A DNA stretch of 64,000 nt from GCA-020344555 sp964548955 (GTDB lineage: Bacteria; Planctomycetota; Phycisphaerae; UBA1845): positions 1-64,000 of the forward strand of contig CAZJTP010000002.1 in the NCBI GenBank assembly GCA_964548955.1, in the 5' to 3' direction. Within the stretch, counting starts at the first letter, position 1; each line of letters starts with the position of its first letter. A program made the translations under genes and the position numbers. This document shows positions 1-8,886 of the stretch, in pieces. Below the pieces are notes generated by a model, which had not been told where the DNA came from, searched no databases, and saw only the letters and a list, made by a program, of their open reading frames with translations.

Positions 1-2
1 TC

Positions 3-3000
3 GACTCCAATTACACGGGGTATGATCTGGCCGCAAAGATTCAAAGCTTCCTCCGGGACAAGTATCCCTACACTGAGTGGGGCATTGAGGACGTGCTTCT
101 CGTAGGTCACTACGATGATGTTCCCATGCGCCGCACCGCGCTGGACATAGGGTATGGACAACCTGAAACCGACCTATACTACTCAGAGCTCTCGCTACCC
201 GATGACGAATCGTGGGACGCGGATGGTAACCATGAGTACGGGGAGTATTCCGATCCCATTGATTTCTACTCGGAAGTGAACGTCGGTCGAATTCCCTGGA
301 GCGACAGCAATACGGTGCTTAGCATCTGTGAAAAGTCCGTCGCCTATGAACAGAACGATGATCCGGCGTTCAAGAAGAACATCCTTCTTCTGGGGGCCTA
401 CTTCTGGGAAGATACGGACAATGCCGCGCTCATGGAGGCGAAGGCGGACCAGCCGTGGATGGAAGACTGGACGATAACCAGAATGTATGAGAAGAACTCC
501 GATTTCTGGTCCGCGTATCCCTGTGATTATCCACTGTTGCATAGCAACGTGATGTCGGTCTGGTCTTCCGACCGATACGCCTTTGTCAACTGGGCGGGAC
601 ACGGTAGCCCTTATTCAACTCACATATACGGCCTGGGAGCGCCCGCATTCATCAGTTCATCTGATTGCCCTTCGTTGAATGACGATTATCCGGCCATCAT
701 CTTCGCGGATGCCTGCAGCAACTCCGACACAGACTATTTGAATATCGGCCAGGCAATGCTGAAGCAGGGTGCGGTCGGTTTTGTGGGCGCGACGAAGGTG
801 GCTTTGGGGGGGCCGGCCTGGAACGATCCATTTGATGGCTCCAGTCAGTCGATGGACTACTTTTTCACAACCTATGTTACCTCAGGCGAGTACACACAGG
901 GTGAGGCGCATCAGAAAGCTCTGAGAGATATGTACACGTACGGACTATGGTATACCGTTAGATATGAGATGTTTGAGTGGGGAGCGCTTTGGGGTAATCC
1001 GAATCTGCGAATGAGTCCTCCTCCGCGATTGTGTGTTTTTCCGGCGAATGGTGTGCCCGAGTATTTGGATCCGGGGACGCCCACTAGCTTCAACGTTCAA
1101 ATCGTGGACGGGATCGAGAAATACATGCCGGGTTCGGGCACGCTTCATTATCGCTTTGATGACGGGGCGTTTCAGACATCATCATTGACGTACGAGAGTG
1201 GTGATCTGTATGTGGCAACACTTCCAGCCGGGGGTTTTCACGAGAGCGTGGAGTTCTACGTGAGTGCGGACGGTGACGGCGGGACCACGGTGATGAGCCC
1301 GGCCGCCGCCCCGAATACTACGTACAACGCCACGGTTGGCACATTCATAAGCGTGATGGAGGAGAAGCTCGACAGCGACCCCGGATGGACCACGGAGGGA
1401 CTGTGGGCATTCGGCCAACCAACCGGGGGTGGCGGTGAGTACGGCTGGCCCGATCCGACCGGCGGGCATACGGGTGACAACGTATACGGATATAACCTCC
1501 ACGGCGACTACGAAAACGAATTGCCGGAGCGCCACTTGACGACTACGCCAGTGGATTGCTCCGAAATGCGAGCCGTGACGCTCAAGTTCCGGCGCTGGCT
1601 CGGTGTTGAGCAGGGCCTTTACGACCACGCCCACCTTAGGGTCAGCAACAATGGGAGCGACTGGACGACGGTCTGGGAAAACACCGCGGAGATTACTGAT
1701 TCGTCTTGGGGTATCTATGAGTATGACATCTCGTCCGTCGCGGACGGCCAGTCAGAAGTATACATACGCTGGACGATGGGCACTACCGATGTCGGCGGGC
1801 GGTACTGCGGATGGAACATCGACGACGTAGAGATTCTGAGTTTCGTTACGTGCCACGACAGTGTCTTGAACCAGGGGGAGGAGCGGATCGACTGCGGCGG
1901 GCCGTGCGCGCCGTGTGACTGCACGTCGGATGATGCGTGCGTCGATGGGCTGTTCTGCAATGGTGATGAGACCTGCGACGCCTTTGGCCATTGCCAGGCC
2001 GGGACTGCTCCGTGTCCGCCTGGACTCTGTAATGAGGACACCGACATGTGTGCCTCTTGCCAGAATGATGGCGAGTGCGATGACGGGCTGTACTGCAACG
2101 GCCTCGAGACGTGTGACGCATTCGGCGTCTGCCAGCCCGGTACGGCCGTCAATTGTAATGACGATGTGGACTGCACCGTCGACTCGTGCAACGATACGAC
2201 TGAATTGTGCGAGAATGTGCCGGACGACGCGTTGTGCGACGACAACAACATCTGCACGGTGGATTCATGTGACCCGGTATTCGGCTGCATTTATGACGGG
2301 ACCGGCATCATCGTGCCGTGCGATGACGGGAATCCCTGCACCGCCGACGATGTCTGCCAGGGCGATGCCGCGGGTACTTGCGCGGGCACCGTTGCCGCTC
2401 CACCGGAGTATGGAGAGGGTATTGAGGGTCTTGCGGCCAAGAACCGCTACTTCTCGTTTGCAGATGGAAATCCGGGTCGGTTGACGGCGATCCGCGTGAC
2501 GTTCGTGGATCTGCCGGTTCCTTTCGAGGCCTTTGAGGGTGAGATCATGTGGATCGCTCAGCCGCATGAGTATTGCGAGAACGCCGGACAAAGTCTACCG
2601 CCTGAAGGCGGTTGTGGAGCCGCCCCAGGGCTGGAGAGTCCGACGTTCATATCCGCCAGGCTCCAATGCGAGCCGTACTACGCGAACTGGAGCACGTACG
2701 GAACCGTGCACGTCTACCATGAGTTGAGTATCCCAGGCGCGGCGTATGAGCTTCGGGCCATCGACTGGAACTGCGACGTGGGTGTGGAGAGCAGTTACTC
2801 CGCGCCCCTGGAACTGACCACCAGCATGTGGGGTGATGTCGTGGAAGATTGCACGACGACGCCCTGCGGTCCGCCGGATGGCGTAATCGGCGTCACGACC
2901 GACGTCACGGCCGTGCTCGACAAGTTCAAGAACGCGCCCGGCGCCCCGATCAAGGCCCGGGTTGACCTTGAACCGAACACTCCGGACCAGAGAATCAACA

Positions 3001-3080
3001 TTGCGGATGTAACACACTGCCTCGACGCATTCCGCGGGGCGGCGTACCCGTTCCCACCCGGATCGAATCCGTGCCCGTAG
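3..3080 (+). CDS. Gingipain-like C25 family cysteine protease, 5'-truncated by window edge
   Basis: The frame is open from base 3, so the N-terminus lies outside the window. The first part matches Peptidase C25: a segment reading WGIEDVLLVG, the catalytic His in WAGHGSP (about 592-612) and the catalytic Cys in FADACSNSD (about 703-729). After it come an Ig-like region, a jelly-roll/MAM-like region (about 1370-1840, ending GWNIDDVEIL), a cysteine-rich stretch (about 1850-2390) with repeated DDGLxCNGxETC units, and a C-terminal dockerin-like double repeat (about 2870-3070, DGVIGVTTDVTAVLDKF and INIADVTHCLDAF). This is a secreted multidomain protease, probably surface-bound or assembled by the tail. 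Substrate is unknown. Such tails are common in Planctomycetota extracellular enzymes. Confidence 0.85.
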   Translation, partial: DSNYTGYDLAAKIQSFLRDKYPYTEWGIEDVLLVGHYDDVPMRRTALDIGYGQPETDLYYSELSLPDDESWDADGNHEYGEYSDPIDFYSEVNVGRIPWSDSNTVLSICEKSVAYEQNDDPAFKKNILLLGAYFWEDTDNAALMEAKADQPWMEDWTITRMYEKNSDFWSAYPCDYPLLHSNVMSVWSSDRYAFVNWAGHGSPYSTHIYGLGAPAFISSSDCPSLNDDYPAIIFADACSNSDTDYLNIGQAMLKQGAVGFVGATKVALGGPAWNDPFDGSSQSMDYFFTTYVTSGEYTQGEAHQKALRDMYTYGLWYTVRYEMFEWGALWGNPNLRMSPPPRLCVFPANGVPEYLDPGTPTSFNVQIVDGIEKYMPGSGTLHYRFDDGAFQTSSLTYESGDLYVATLPAGGFHESVEFYVSADGDGGTTVMSPAAAPNTTYNATVGTFISVMEEKLDSDPGWTTEGLWAFGQPTGGGGEYGWPDPTGGHTGDNVYGYNLHGDYENELPERHLTTTPVDCSEMRAVTLKFRRWLGVEQGLYDHAHLRVSNNGSDWTTVWENTAEITDSSWGIYEYDISSVADGQSEVYIRWTMGTTDVGGRYCGWNIDDVEILSFVTCHDSVLNQGEERIDCGGPCAPCDCTSDDACVDGLFCNGDETCDAFGHCQAGTAPCPPGLCNEDTDMCASCQNDGECDDGLYCNGLETCDAFGVCQPGTAVNCNDDVDCTVDSCNDTTELCENVPDDALCDDNNICTVDSCDPVFGCIYDGTGIIVPCDDGNPCTADDVCQGDAAGTCAGTVAAPPEYGEGIEGLAAKNRYFSFADGNPGRLTAIRVTFVDLPVPFEAFEGEIMWIAQPHEYCENAGQSLPPEGGCGAAPGLESPTFISARLQCEPYYANWSTYGTVHVYHELSIPGAAYELRAIDWNCDVGVESSYSAPLELTTSMWGDVVEDCTTTPCGPPDGVIGVTTDVTAVLDKFKNAPGAPIKARVDLEPNTPDQRINIADVTHCLDAFRGAAYPFPPGSNPCP

Positions 3081-3357
3081 AGGTGTAGAACGAGTGTGGC
3101 GGAAACGAGATCCCGAGGAAACGTGTCGGCTTTCGCATACTGAGCGACATGATCGGGCTGCTGGTTTTGCAGGCTCAACACCCGCCTTGACGGTGGAGTA
3201 TTTCCGGTCTAGACTTCGGTTTACTGGTTGGCGCGGCTTCGTTGTCGTGGGCGGTTTTGCGCGGCGCTCACATGGAACGGTTCCTGTCAGTTCTGACGTT
3301 TGATAGCCCGCGCGATCGTTTCTTCCCGTTGGCCCGTATGAGAAAAGGGAGTTTGTG
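3081..3357. other. Intergenic region between protease and LysM gene
   Basis: No credible gene is seen. It holds a possible sigma-70-type promoter (separate entry) and a purine-rich ribosome-binding site next to the LysM gene. Confidence 0.6.
3187..3215 (+). promoter_or_regulatory. Possible sigma-70 promoter for LysM gene
   Basis: TTGACG (3187-3192) and TAGACT (3210-3215) are separated by exactly 17 bases, matching 5/6 and 4/6 of the -35 and -10 consensus. It would give a leader of about 135 bases before the LysM gene. In GC-rich DNA this is only suggestive. Confidence 0.35.
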
Positions 3358-4452
3358 ATGCGGCCGGACGTTAAACTCGGGGTTGTCTTCTCCATGGTCA
3401 TCGTTCTTGTGGCGGGGAGCTATTTTCTGTATCGCGACAAAGGTGACGGACCGATCCAGGTTGCGGACGGTCCGGAGTCGCTTGCCGATCCGAGCGCGGG
3501 AAAGACTCCATCGAACGTTCTTGCCGGCGCGGAGCACAGCCGAACAACACAGCCAAGCCGTGAGGGTGTCCGGAAATCCAGGTCGCCTCAACAGGCTGGC
3601 ACACCCGATGGGCGGGCGGTGCGCCGAGGCACGACCCCGTCCGCGTCACAGGCGCGGGAAACAAGGCCGCACACGGCGCCACCGGGTGCGGGTCACGATG
3701 CGACAACCAGGGCTCCCGGCGAATCGCCGAGGAAACGAAGTACCATAACCCCCACCCAGCGCCGGCCGCGACGAAAACCTAACGTCAAGCCGCCACAACT
3801 GGCCGATGGTACGTCGGATCAACATCGCGCTCCCGATGCCGATCAGCAATTGGGTGACGGTAAGGCGTTACCGACGCCAATCCATCAGCCGTCGGACCGT
3901 CTTGCCGGACTGGATCATACTTCAGGGCAAGGTCCTGATGATGCTGCGGAGACGCCGCTAACGCGATCGAGACGGGCGGTATCGCTGGTAAGTGCCAGGC
4001 CCGCGGCAACCGGCGGTGCTAAACAGCCGGCAGGCGCAGCCGAGGCGGGCGCGGTTGATACCCATCGCGTGCAATCGGGTGACACGCTTTCGTCATTAGC
4101 CATGCTGTACTATGGTAGCGAGAGGTACACCCGCTTTCTGATCGACAGCAATCCGCACCTGACCGACCCGAACCGCATCCGAGTCGGTATGGTGATCAAG
4201 ATTCCGCCAAGACCGCTCGATGATACCCTACAGCGACGAGCGACATCGGCAGCGGAGTCGGATTCGACACCCGCCACAGGTGGACGACGAACGTATCGAG
4301 TGCAACCCGGTGACAGTTTCTACGCCATCGCCCGGGACGTGTTGCACGATACCTCGCGTTGGAAGGAGCTGTTCGAGTTGAACAGGGAGCTCGTCAAGGA
4401 CGATCCGACTCACCTGCAGGTCGGTCAGGTTCTGGTGCTCCCCAATCCGTAG
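3358..4452 (+). CDS. Membrane-anchored protein with two LysM domains
   Basis: An N-terminal hydrophobic segment (VVFSMVIVLVAGSYFLY) is followed by a long low-complexity linker rich in Pro, Arg, Thr and Gly (about residues 35-230). Two LysM domains close the protein: one starting THRVQSGDTLSSLA and one starting YRVQPGDSFYAIA, each ending in a VGxVxxxP motif. LysM binds peptidoglycan or chitin-like N-acetylglucosamine chains, so this is probably an inner-membrane-anchored envelope protein with a flexible spacer reaching the cell wall. The ATG at 3358 is chosen over the GTG at 3355 because GGGAG (3347-3351) is then 6 bases away. The linker is arginine-rich, which is unusual for a periplasmic spacer. 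Confidence 0.8.
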   Translation: MRPDVKLGVVFSMVIVLVAGSYFLYRDKGDGPIQVADGPESLADPSAGKTPSNVLAGAEHSRTTQPSREGVRKSRSPQQAGTPDGRAVRRGTTPSASQARETRPHTAPPGAGHDATTRAPGESPRKRSTITPTQRRPRRKPNVKPPQLADGTSDQHRAPDADQQLGDGKALPTPIHQPSDRLAGLDHTSGQGPDDAAETPLTRSRRAVSLVSARPAATGGAKQPAGAAEAGAVDTHRVQSGDTLSSLAMLYYGSERYTRFLIDSNPHLTDPNRIRVGMVIKIPPRPLDDTLQRRATSAAESDSTPATGGRRTYRVQPGDSFYAIARDVLHDTSRWKELFELNRELVKDDPTHLQVGQVLVLPNP

Positions 4453-4959
4453 TGGCGTCGCCCGGCCGCATTGTTGAGACCTGCGCAAGGAACATTGCAG
4501 GTGGGTTAGAGCAGCAGGTTTCTCCACTTGTTTGTACAGCGTGCGTACCCTGCCTGCAGCGCTTGCATAAGACCAACCGCGAAAGTGACGCTTGACTTTC
4601 ATGTCAGGAATAACACATCTCTGGCGAACAGTCGAAGTTATGCTTATAGGACGTTTCTTGTGGAGCCGAAGACTTTCGCGCCCTAAAATTTGACGGCGAA
4701 TGGAACGGATTACGGTAAGTGTGTTACCGGACCGGGCCTACCGCTTCATCTCCTCACGCCTGTACGTTTGGAACAAACGGCAGGCTTTTCGGGTTCGTGT
4801 ATGGGGGATTGCGTGTACGCTTGTGACACGTAAGCACAGAAGGGCCGACCGGCTGCCGATGAATTGGCCACGGGAATCTGCGTTTCCGCAGGCGGCAGAT
4901 AGTTGACACCGACGGCTCCGCGCTGCGGGCGTCATTGGATGCGTTGGTCGGCAAGGCAC
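4453..4959. other. 507-base intergenic region, no gene seen
   Basis: I see no ORF with a ribosome-binding site, no RNA gene and no strong promoter. TTGACT occurs at 4592 and TTGACA at 4903 but neither has a -10 element at good spacing. Confidence 0.5.
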
Positions 4960-5553
4960 ATGCGCTCTTACAAGACCGTCCTAACGACGGGGGAAGTTGC
5001 GAAGATCTGCAGTGTGGCACCGCGCACCGTATCGAAGTGGTTCGACGCGGGACACCTGCGAGGGTACCGGATACCCGGCAGCAAGGATCGCCGTATTCCA
5101 GTCGAACATCTCGTACGCTTCATGCATGCTCACGGAATTCCACTCAACGGTCTGGACAGCGGAATCACGCGAGTCTTACTGCTCGACGCTGACGAGTCAC
5201 TCCGCAAGGTCGTACGCGGCGCCTTTGCCAACGACAGCGCATACGAGGTGACGACGGCGGGCTCGGCGCTGGAAGCCGGGGCGGCTGCGCAGGAAATCAG
5301 ACCCCACGTCATCATTGTCGATATCACGCTTCCCGACATCACACCGGAAGTGGTCACGCGTTTCGTCCGTTCGCTTGCCGGCCCGGAGTCAACCTGCCTG
5401 ATCGGTGTCGCTCGCGGGCTGACGGATGCCAAGGGTCAGGCACTGCTACAGGCAGGATTCGACGGATACCTCAGCAAACCCTTCGATGTTCGCTCGCTTA
5501 TCCGGTTAATTGAACAAAAGACATCGACCGGCGTAACGCAGACAAATCCCTGA
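4960..5553 (+). CDS. Excisionase-type HTH / response-regulator receiver fusion
   Basis: Residues about 8-55 form a MerR/excisionase-like helix-turn-helix (TTGEVAKICSVAPRTVSKWFDAGHLRGYRIPGS..DRRIP), followed by a CheY-like receiver: acidic pair in LLLDADES, phosphoacceptor Asp in IIVDITLPD, and Lys in YLSKPF. The usual Thr/Ser of the phosphorylation switch appears to be replaced (LIGVARG), so signalling may be altered. The HTH-first order, with the receiver behind it, is opposite to most response regulators. The start at 4960 begins just before the HTH; an upstream ATG at 4903 would add 19 unsupported residues. No histidine kinase lies nearby, so its partner is elsewhere. Confidence 0.8.
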   Translation: MRSYKTVLTTGEVAKICSVAPRTVSKWFDAGHLRGYRIPGSKDRRIPVEHLVRFMHAHGIPLNGLDSGITRVLLLDADESLRKVVRGAFANDSAYEVTTAGSALEAGAAAQEIRPHVIIVDITLPDITPEVVTRFVRSLAGPESTCLIGVARGLTDAKGQALLQAGFDGYLSKPFDVRSLIRLIEQKTSTGVTQTNP

Positions 5554-5569
5554 TCCCCCTGCGCACGGC

Positions 5570-6484
5570 CTAGACGGCAAGCGAGGCGATCAGTCGCTCG
5601 GCGAAGTCCTGTTGTTCGAGGCATAACCGGGCGTCGGCGGCGTATTCAGGGCCGAATGCCAGTAACGCCTCACGGGCGGTGGCGAGCCACTTAATCGCTT
5701 CGTCGAGGATGGGCTTGGCAAGCCGGTCGCCGCATTCATGCAACGATTCGCCTTGCGCAAGCAGTGTGCGGCCGAGCTTGAGGTCGGCTTGTGCCGCGGT
5801 GACGGCAGTTATGTCGTGCTCTCTCCAGCAATCGCGGGCTTCCCTGGCGGCTGCCACGGCCTCATCATGCCGCCCGTCGTCGGTCAAGGATGTCGACAGA
5901 TAGGTCCAGGCGATTGCCTGTTTGCGTGCCGGCTCGTCGGATGTTTTCCCGGCGATCTCGATCGCGATCCGGTACCATCGCCGGGCGTCGTCGTACCGCC
6001 TTGCGACATCAGCGTCCAGACCGAGTTCGATCGCCGTCTCCCACAACTCGTCGAATGAACCATAGCGTTCGTGCAGATCGTAAGCGGCCAGGTGGACCTT
6101 GTATGCGTCTTCCGGGCAATCGCGTCGCCGGTACAGCCGCCCGACGTGATGAAGCGCACAGGCGCCAAGCCGCAGCGACTCAGGATCAAGGGTTTCCTCC
6201 CTACCCCAACCGGCAACGAACGCCAGAGAAAAAGCCTCGAGCAGCAGGACTTCGGCATTGGCGGAATCGGCCTGCTCGACGGCAATAAGCCCGTGCAGAA
6301 GTATCTTCCATGCTCGATCGACGATCACAGACTCGGGGATTGCGGCGATGTGCTTTTCGGCGTCGGCGAGGCGATCGGACTCAATCGCCGCAAGGGCAAG
6401 GACCGCCCGCTCATGATTCGGTTTCACGAAACCGACCGGGCGTGAATCGACCTGCAAGATGGTATCACCTGATGAATTACTCAC
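5570..6484 (-). CDS. TPR-like helical repeat protein
   Basis: A 304-residue, Ala/Leu-rich all-helical protein whose repeated pattern (for example ARRYDDARRWYRIAIEIAG and TYLSTSLTDDGRHDEAVAAAREA) resembles tetratricopeptide repeats. No signal peptide or membrane segment is seen, so it is probably cytoplasmic and acts as a binding scaffold. It starts with GTG whose first base is the last base of the TAG stop of the upstream TlpA-like gene, indicating translational coupling and a shared transcript. The partner is unknown; the link to an exported thioredoxin protein is not explained by localisation. Confidence 0.7.
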   Translation of the reverse strand: MSNSSGDTILQVDSRPVGFVKPNHERAVLALAAIESDRLADAEKHIAAIPESVIVDRAWKILLHGLIAVEQADSANAEVLLLEAFSLAFVAGWGREETLDPESLRLGACALHHVGRLYRRRDCPEDAYKVHLAAYDLHERYGSFDELWETAIELGLDADVARRYDDARRWYRIAIEIAGKTSDEPARKQAIAWTYLSTSLTDDGRHDEAVAAAREARDCWREHDITAVTAAQADLKLGRTLLAQGESLHECGDRLAKPILDEAIKWLATAREALLAFGPEYAADARLCLEQQDFAERLIASLAV

Positions 6485-8412
6485 TATGACTCATCATCCA
6501 TCATTACTTGTTCGACGCGTTTGAAGATCTCCTCGCGGCGAAGGTTGGTGGCAAGGATCTTGCCGTCCGGCCCGATCAGAAAGACGCGCGGTATCGCCCC
6601 GACACGGAACTGCTTGCGGGCGGTTTCGACGCCGCCGGCCCTTTCAAACACGTGATGCCACTTGAGCTTCGGGTCCCGTTTGAGAAAGCGAGTCAGCGTC
6701 GGCTTGTCGAAATCACGGCTGATACCGATCATCAGGAAGTCCCGGCGCGAGCCGAACCTCTCGTACACGGCGATCAGTTGCGGCATCTCCTCGATACACG
6801 GGGTGCACCAGGTCGCCCAGAAATCCAGCAGAACGGTCTTACCCTTCAGCTCGCGGAGAGTGAAGGTCTTGCCATCCAGCGTGGCGAAAGTGACATCCGG
6901 GACCGGATCGCCTATTTTGAGGCTGGAGCGAGCCCATCGGTCTTTCGTGTCCGGGGCCGGTGGCAGGATGAGCTCCACCGTTTCGGTCGGACTCGCCTTG
7001 ACCGTCTTTGCCACTTCACCATATCCACCGGCGACGGCAATAATCTCAAACTCGTCGGTGGGGGCATCGGTGATGGTGAACATTCCATTCTCGTTGCTCA
7101 CAGCCCGCAGACCCAGCGTGGACCGGCCTCGCCACTGCGTCGCATCGACGTATGCGCGTGGGATCGACTTACCCTCGTTGTCCTTCACCACGCCGGTCAG
7201 TACCTCGCCTGCGGTGAGCGCAAAGTCGAGTCTGGCCGTCTTACCCGCCGTTACCTCCACGGTTTTCAGAGCCGGTGCGTAACCGGCACTGTGAATGGTG
7301 ACAGTCGTGCGTCTGGGATTGACACCGGTAACCGTGTAGTTGCCCCGGTAGTCGGTCCAATCGCGCGGCGAGGAATAGGAGTAGTCATCACCGGTGATGA
7401 TACGGGCGCCGTTGAGCGGTTGGCCGGTGATCGCGTCGGTCACCATGCCGGTGATGCGACCGGCGCGGATCATCACGAGCTTGTGTGTCGATTCGAGCTT
7501 GCGCTCCGGCGTCACGATCTCGTGATCGAATCCTTCGCTTGACACGAAGCCCTCGTGCGTCAGCCGCACGCCGAATACGGCTGCGTCGAAGTGAACTCCG
7601 CGGAACGTGGAGGAGCCGTCCTCGCCGGTTACGACCGTTCGGAAGTCGTCGCGAGGCCGGTCGTAGCACTCGACCGTCACGCCGGCGATCGGTTTCCCCG
7701 AGTCGTCAACCGCGTTGATATGAACGACCCGTTCGGGCTTGACCGACACGATGATCTCACCGAAATCCTCCATCCGGGCGACCGGCTGGCGCTGGCGGCC
7801 GTAGCCTTTTGCCTCAACGATCAACTCACCGCTGCCGGGAAACACGCCTTTGATGGTGAACCGACCTTGATCGTCCGTCTTCTGTCGCCAATCCGTGTAT
7901 CGGGCCTCGAGTGTGACCGGCGCGTCCGCCACCGGCTTATCGGTGAGGGCGTCGACGACGCGTCCGATGAGAACCAGCTTGCCCGTAAGGACCTCGGCGA
8001 GGTACGGTGGGAACTCATCGTCGCCGACGTGGAGTTCGCGGGTCAGATCGGCATAGAGCGGCTTGGAAAACGTAACAACGATGTCGCCGCGGATCGGTTC
8101 TTTTACTCTTATCACGAAGTCACCGAGCTTGTCCGTTGTCGTCGTTGCGATGATATCACCCGGACCGCCACCGTCGATCTTCCGGCGGGCCGTAATGCTG
8201 ACACCCTCCTGACCGGCGCCAATGTGATCAGTGACCTGGCCCTCGACGAGCACGAACGCTTCTGCGTCCTGCTTTGATTCCGCGGGCGTCGTAGATACGT
8301 CTTTCGGTTGTGCGGATTTGACCTCCGGTTGAGCCGCCGAGACGATTGATCCATCGATTGACAACGCAGACAACGCAAGGGCTACAAATGGCAAGATCCG
8401 GTGTACGCGCAT
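6484..8412 (-). CDS. Exported thioredoxin-like (TlpA/AhpC-TSA) protein with carboxypeptidase-regulatory repeats
   Basis: A signal peptide (MRVHRILPFVALALSALSID) is followed by about four to five CarboxypepD_reg-like beta-sandwich repeats (each with a GxVxDxxTGxPxxGA-type start) and a C-terminal TlpA-type thioredoxin domain. The redox motif WCTPC has cysteines at 536 and 539, and the cis-Pro region is GAIPRVFLIG. It probably reduces or isomerises disulfides in the periplasm; the repeats may bind protein or carbohydrate. The frame is open upstream to 8547, but ATG 8412 directly precedes the signal peptide and has AGGA upstream. It is followed by the overlapping TPR gene. Confidence 0.85.
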   Translation of the reverse strand: MRVHRILPFVALALSALSIDGSIVSAAQPEVKSAQPKDVSTTPAESKQDAEAFVLVEGQVTDHIGAGQEGVSITARRKIDGGGPGDIIATTTTDKLGDFVIRVKEPIRGDIVVTFSKPLYADLTRELHVGDDEFPPYLAEVLTGKLVLIGRVVDALTDKPVADAPVTLEARYTDWRQKTDDQGRFTIKGVFPGSGELIVEAKGYGRQRQPVARMEDFGEIIVSVKPERVVHINAVDDSGKPIAGVTVECYDRPRDDFRTVVTGEDGSSTFRGVHFDAAVFGVRLTHEGFVSSEGFDHEIVTPERKLESTHKLVMIRAGRITGMVTDAITGQPLNGARIITGDDYSYSSPRDWTDYRGNYTVTGVNPRRTTVTIHSAGYAPALKTVEVTAGKTARLDFALTAGEVLTGVVKDNEGKSIPRAYVDATQWRGRSTLGLRAVSNENGMFTITDAPTDEFEIIAVAGGYGEVAKTVKASPTETVELILPPAPDTKDRWARSSLKIGDPVPDVTFATLDGKTFTLRELKGKTVLLDFWATWCTPCIEEMPQLIAVYERFGSRRDFLMIGISRDFDKPTLTRFLKRDPKLKWHHVFERAGGVETARKQFRVGAIPRVFLIGPDGKILATNLRREEIFKRVEQVMMDDES

Positions 8413-8886
8413 CAGGAGATCCTGCACAGGGAGGCATAACTTTACGACTCTCCGCGCGTCCCAATGGGTGAACACGGTGTGCATGGGGCAAGGCTCCCGG
8501 GATTGTGCATGACCGGAACATCCCAAGGTCCGATCGGCCGCCCACATTATAGCAGGTAGATGGGCTCAGGCGGCATCATGACGGACGCGCGTCGGAAGTT
8601 GTCAAATGTTGTGTGACGATCGGGCGAAGAGAAAAAGACAAGCTGCGGATTGGAAATCATACCGGGCCGCGGATCCGAGCCCCAAGCGGAAGCGCGGGGT
8701 TCTAATCGCAAATCCCGGTTTTAACCCGTCGCTCGCGCTCCGGGCTCTGTTCAAGAGTCCACCCACAATCGTGACGCTCACCACCGGGCGTTGAATCCGG
8801 GTGAGTTTGTCTCGCATCGCGTGAGAGGGTAGCATACATATGGTCGTCAGCAACCCGTGCAGCGGTATTTACGCGGAGGTGGCACG
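8413..8886. other. Divergent intergenic region containing a paired palindrome
   Basis: This lies between the TlpA-like gene (minus) and the coiled-coil gene (plus). No gene is supported. It contains one family-C REPIN-like pair (8671-8750) and presumably both divergent promoters, which I could not identify. Confidence 0.6.
8671..8750. repeat. REPIN-like inverted pair, family C
   Basis: Left arm GAGCCCCAAGCGGAAGCG and right arm CGCTCGCGCTCCGGGCTC are near inverted repeats about 30 bases apart. The same arrangement recurs at 27491-27551, 36291-36350 and 36516-36597. Confidence 0.75.

Noticed and set aside
6508..7542. Plus-strand open frames within the TlpA-like gene
   Set aside because: Shadows of a gene with a signal peptide and an intact WCxxC thioredoxin domain.
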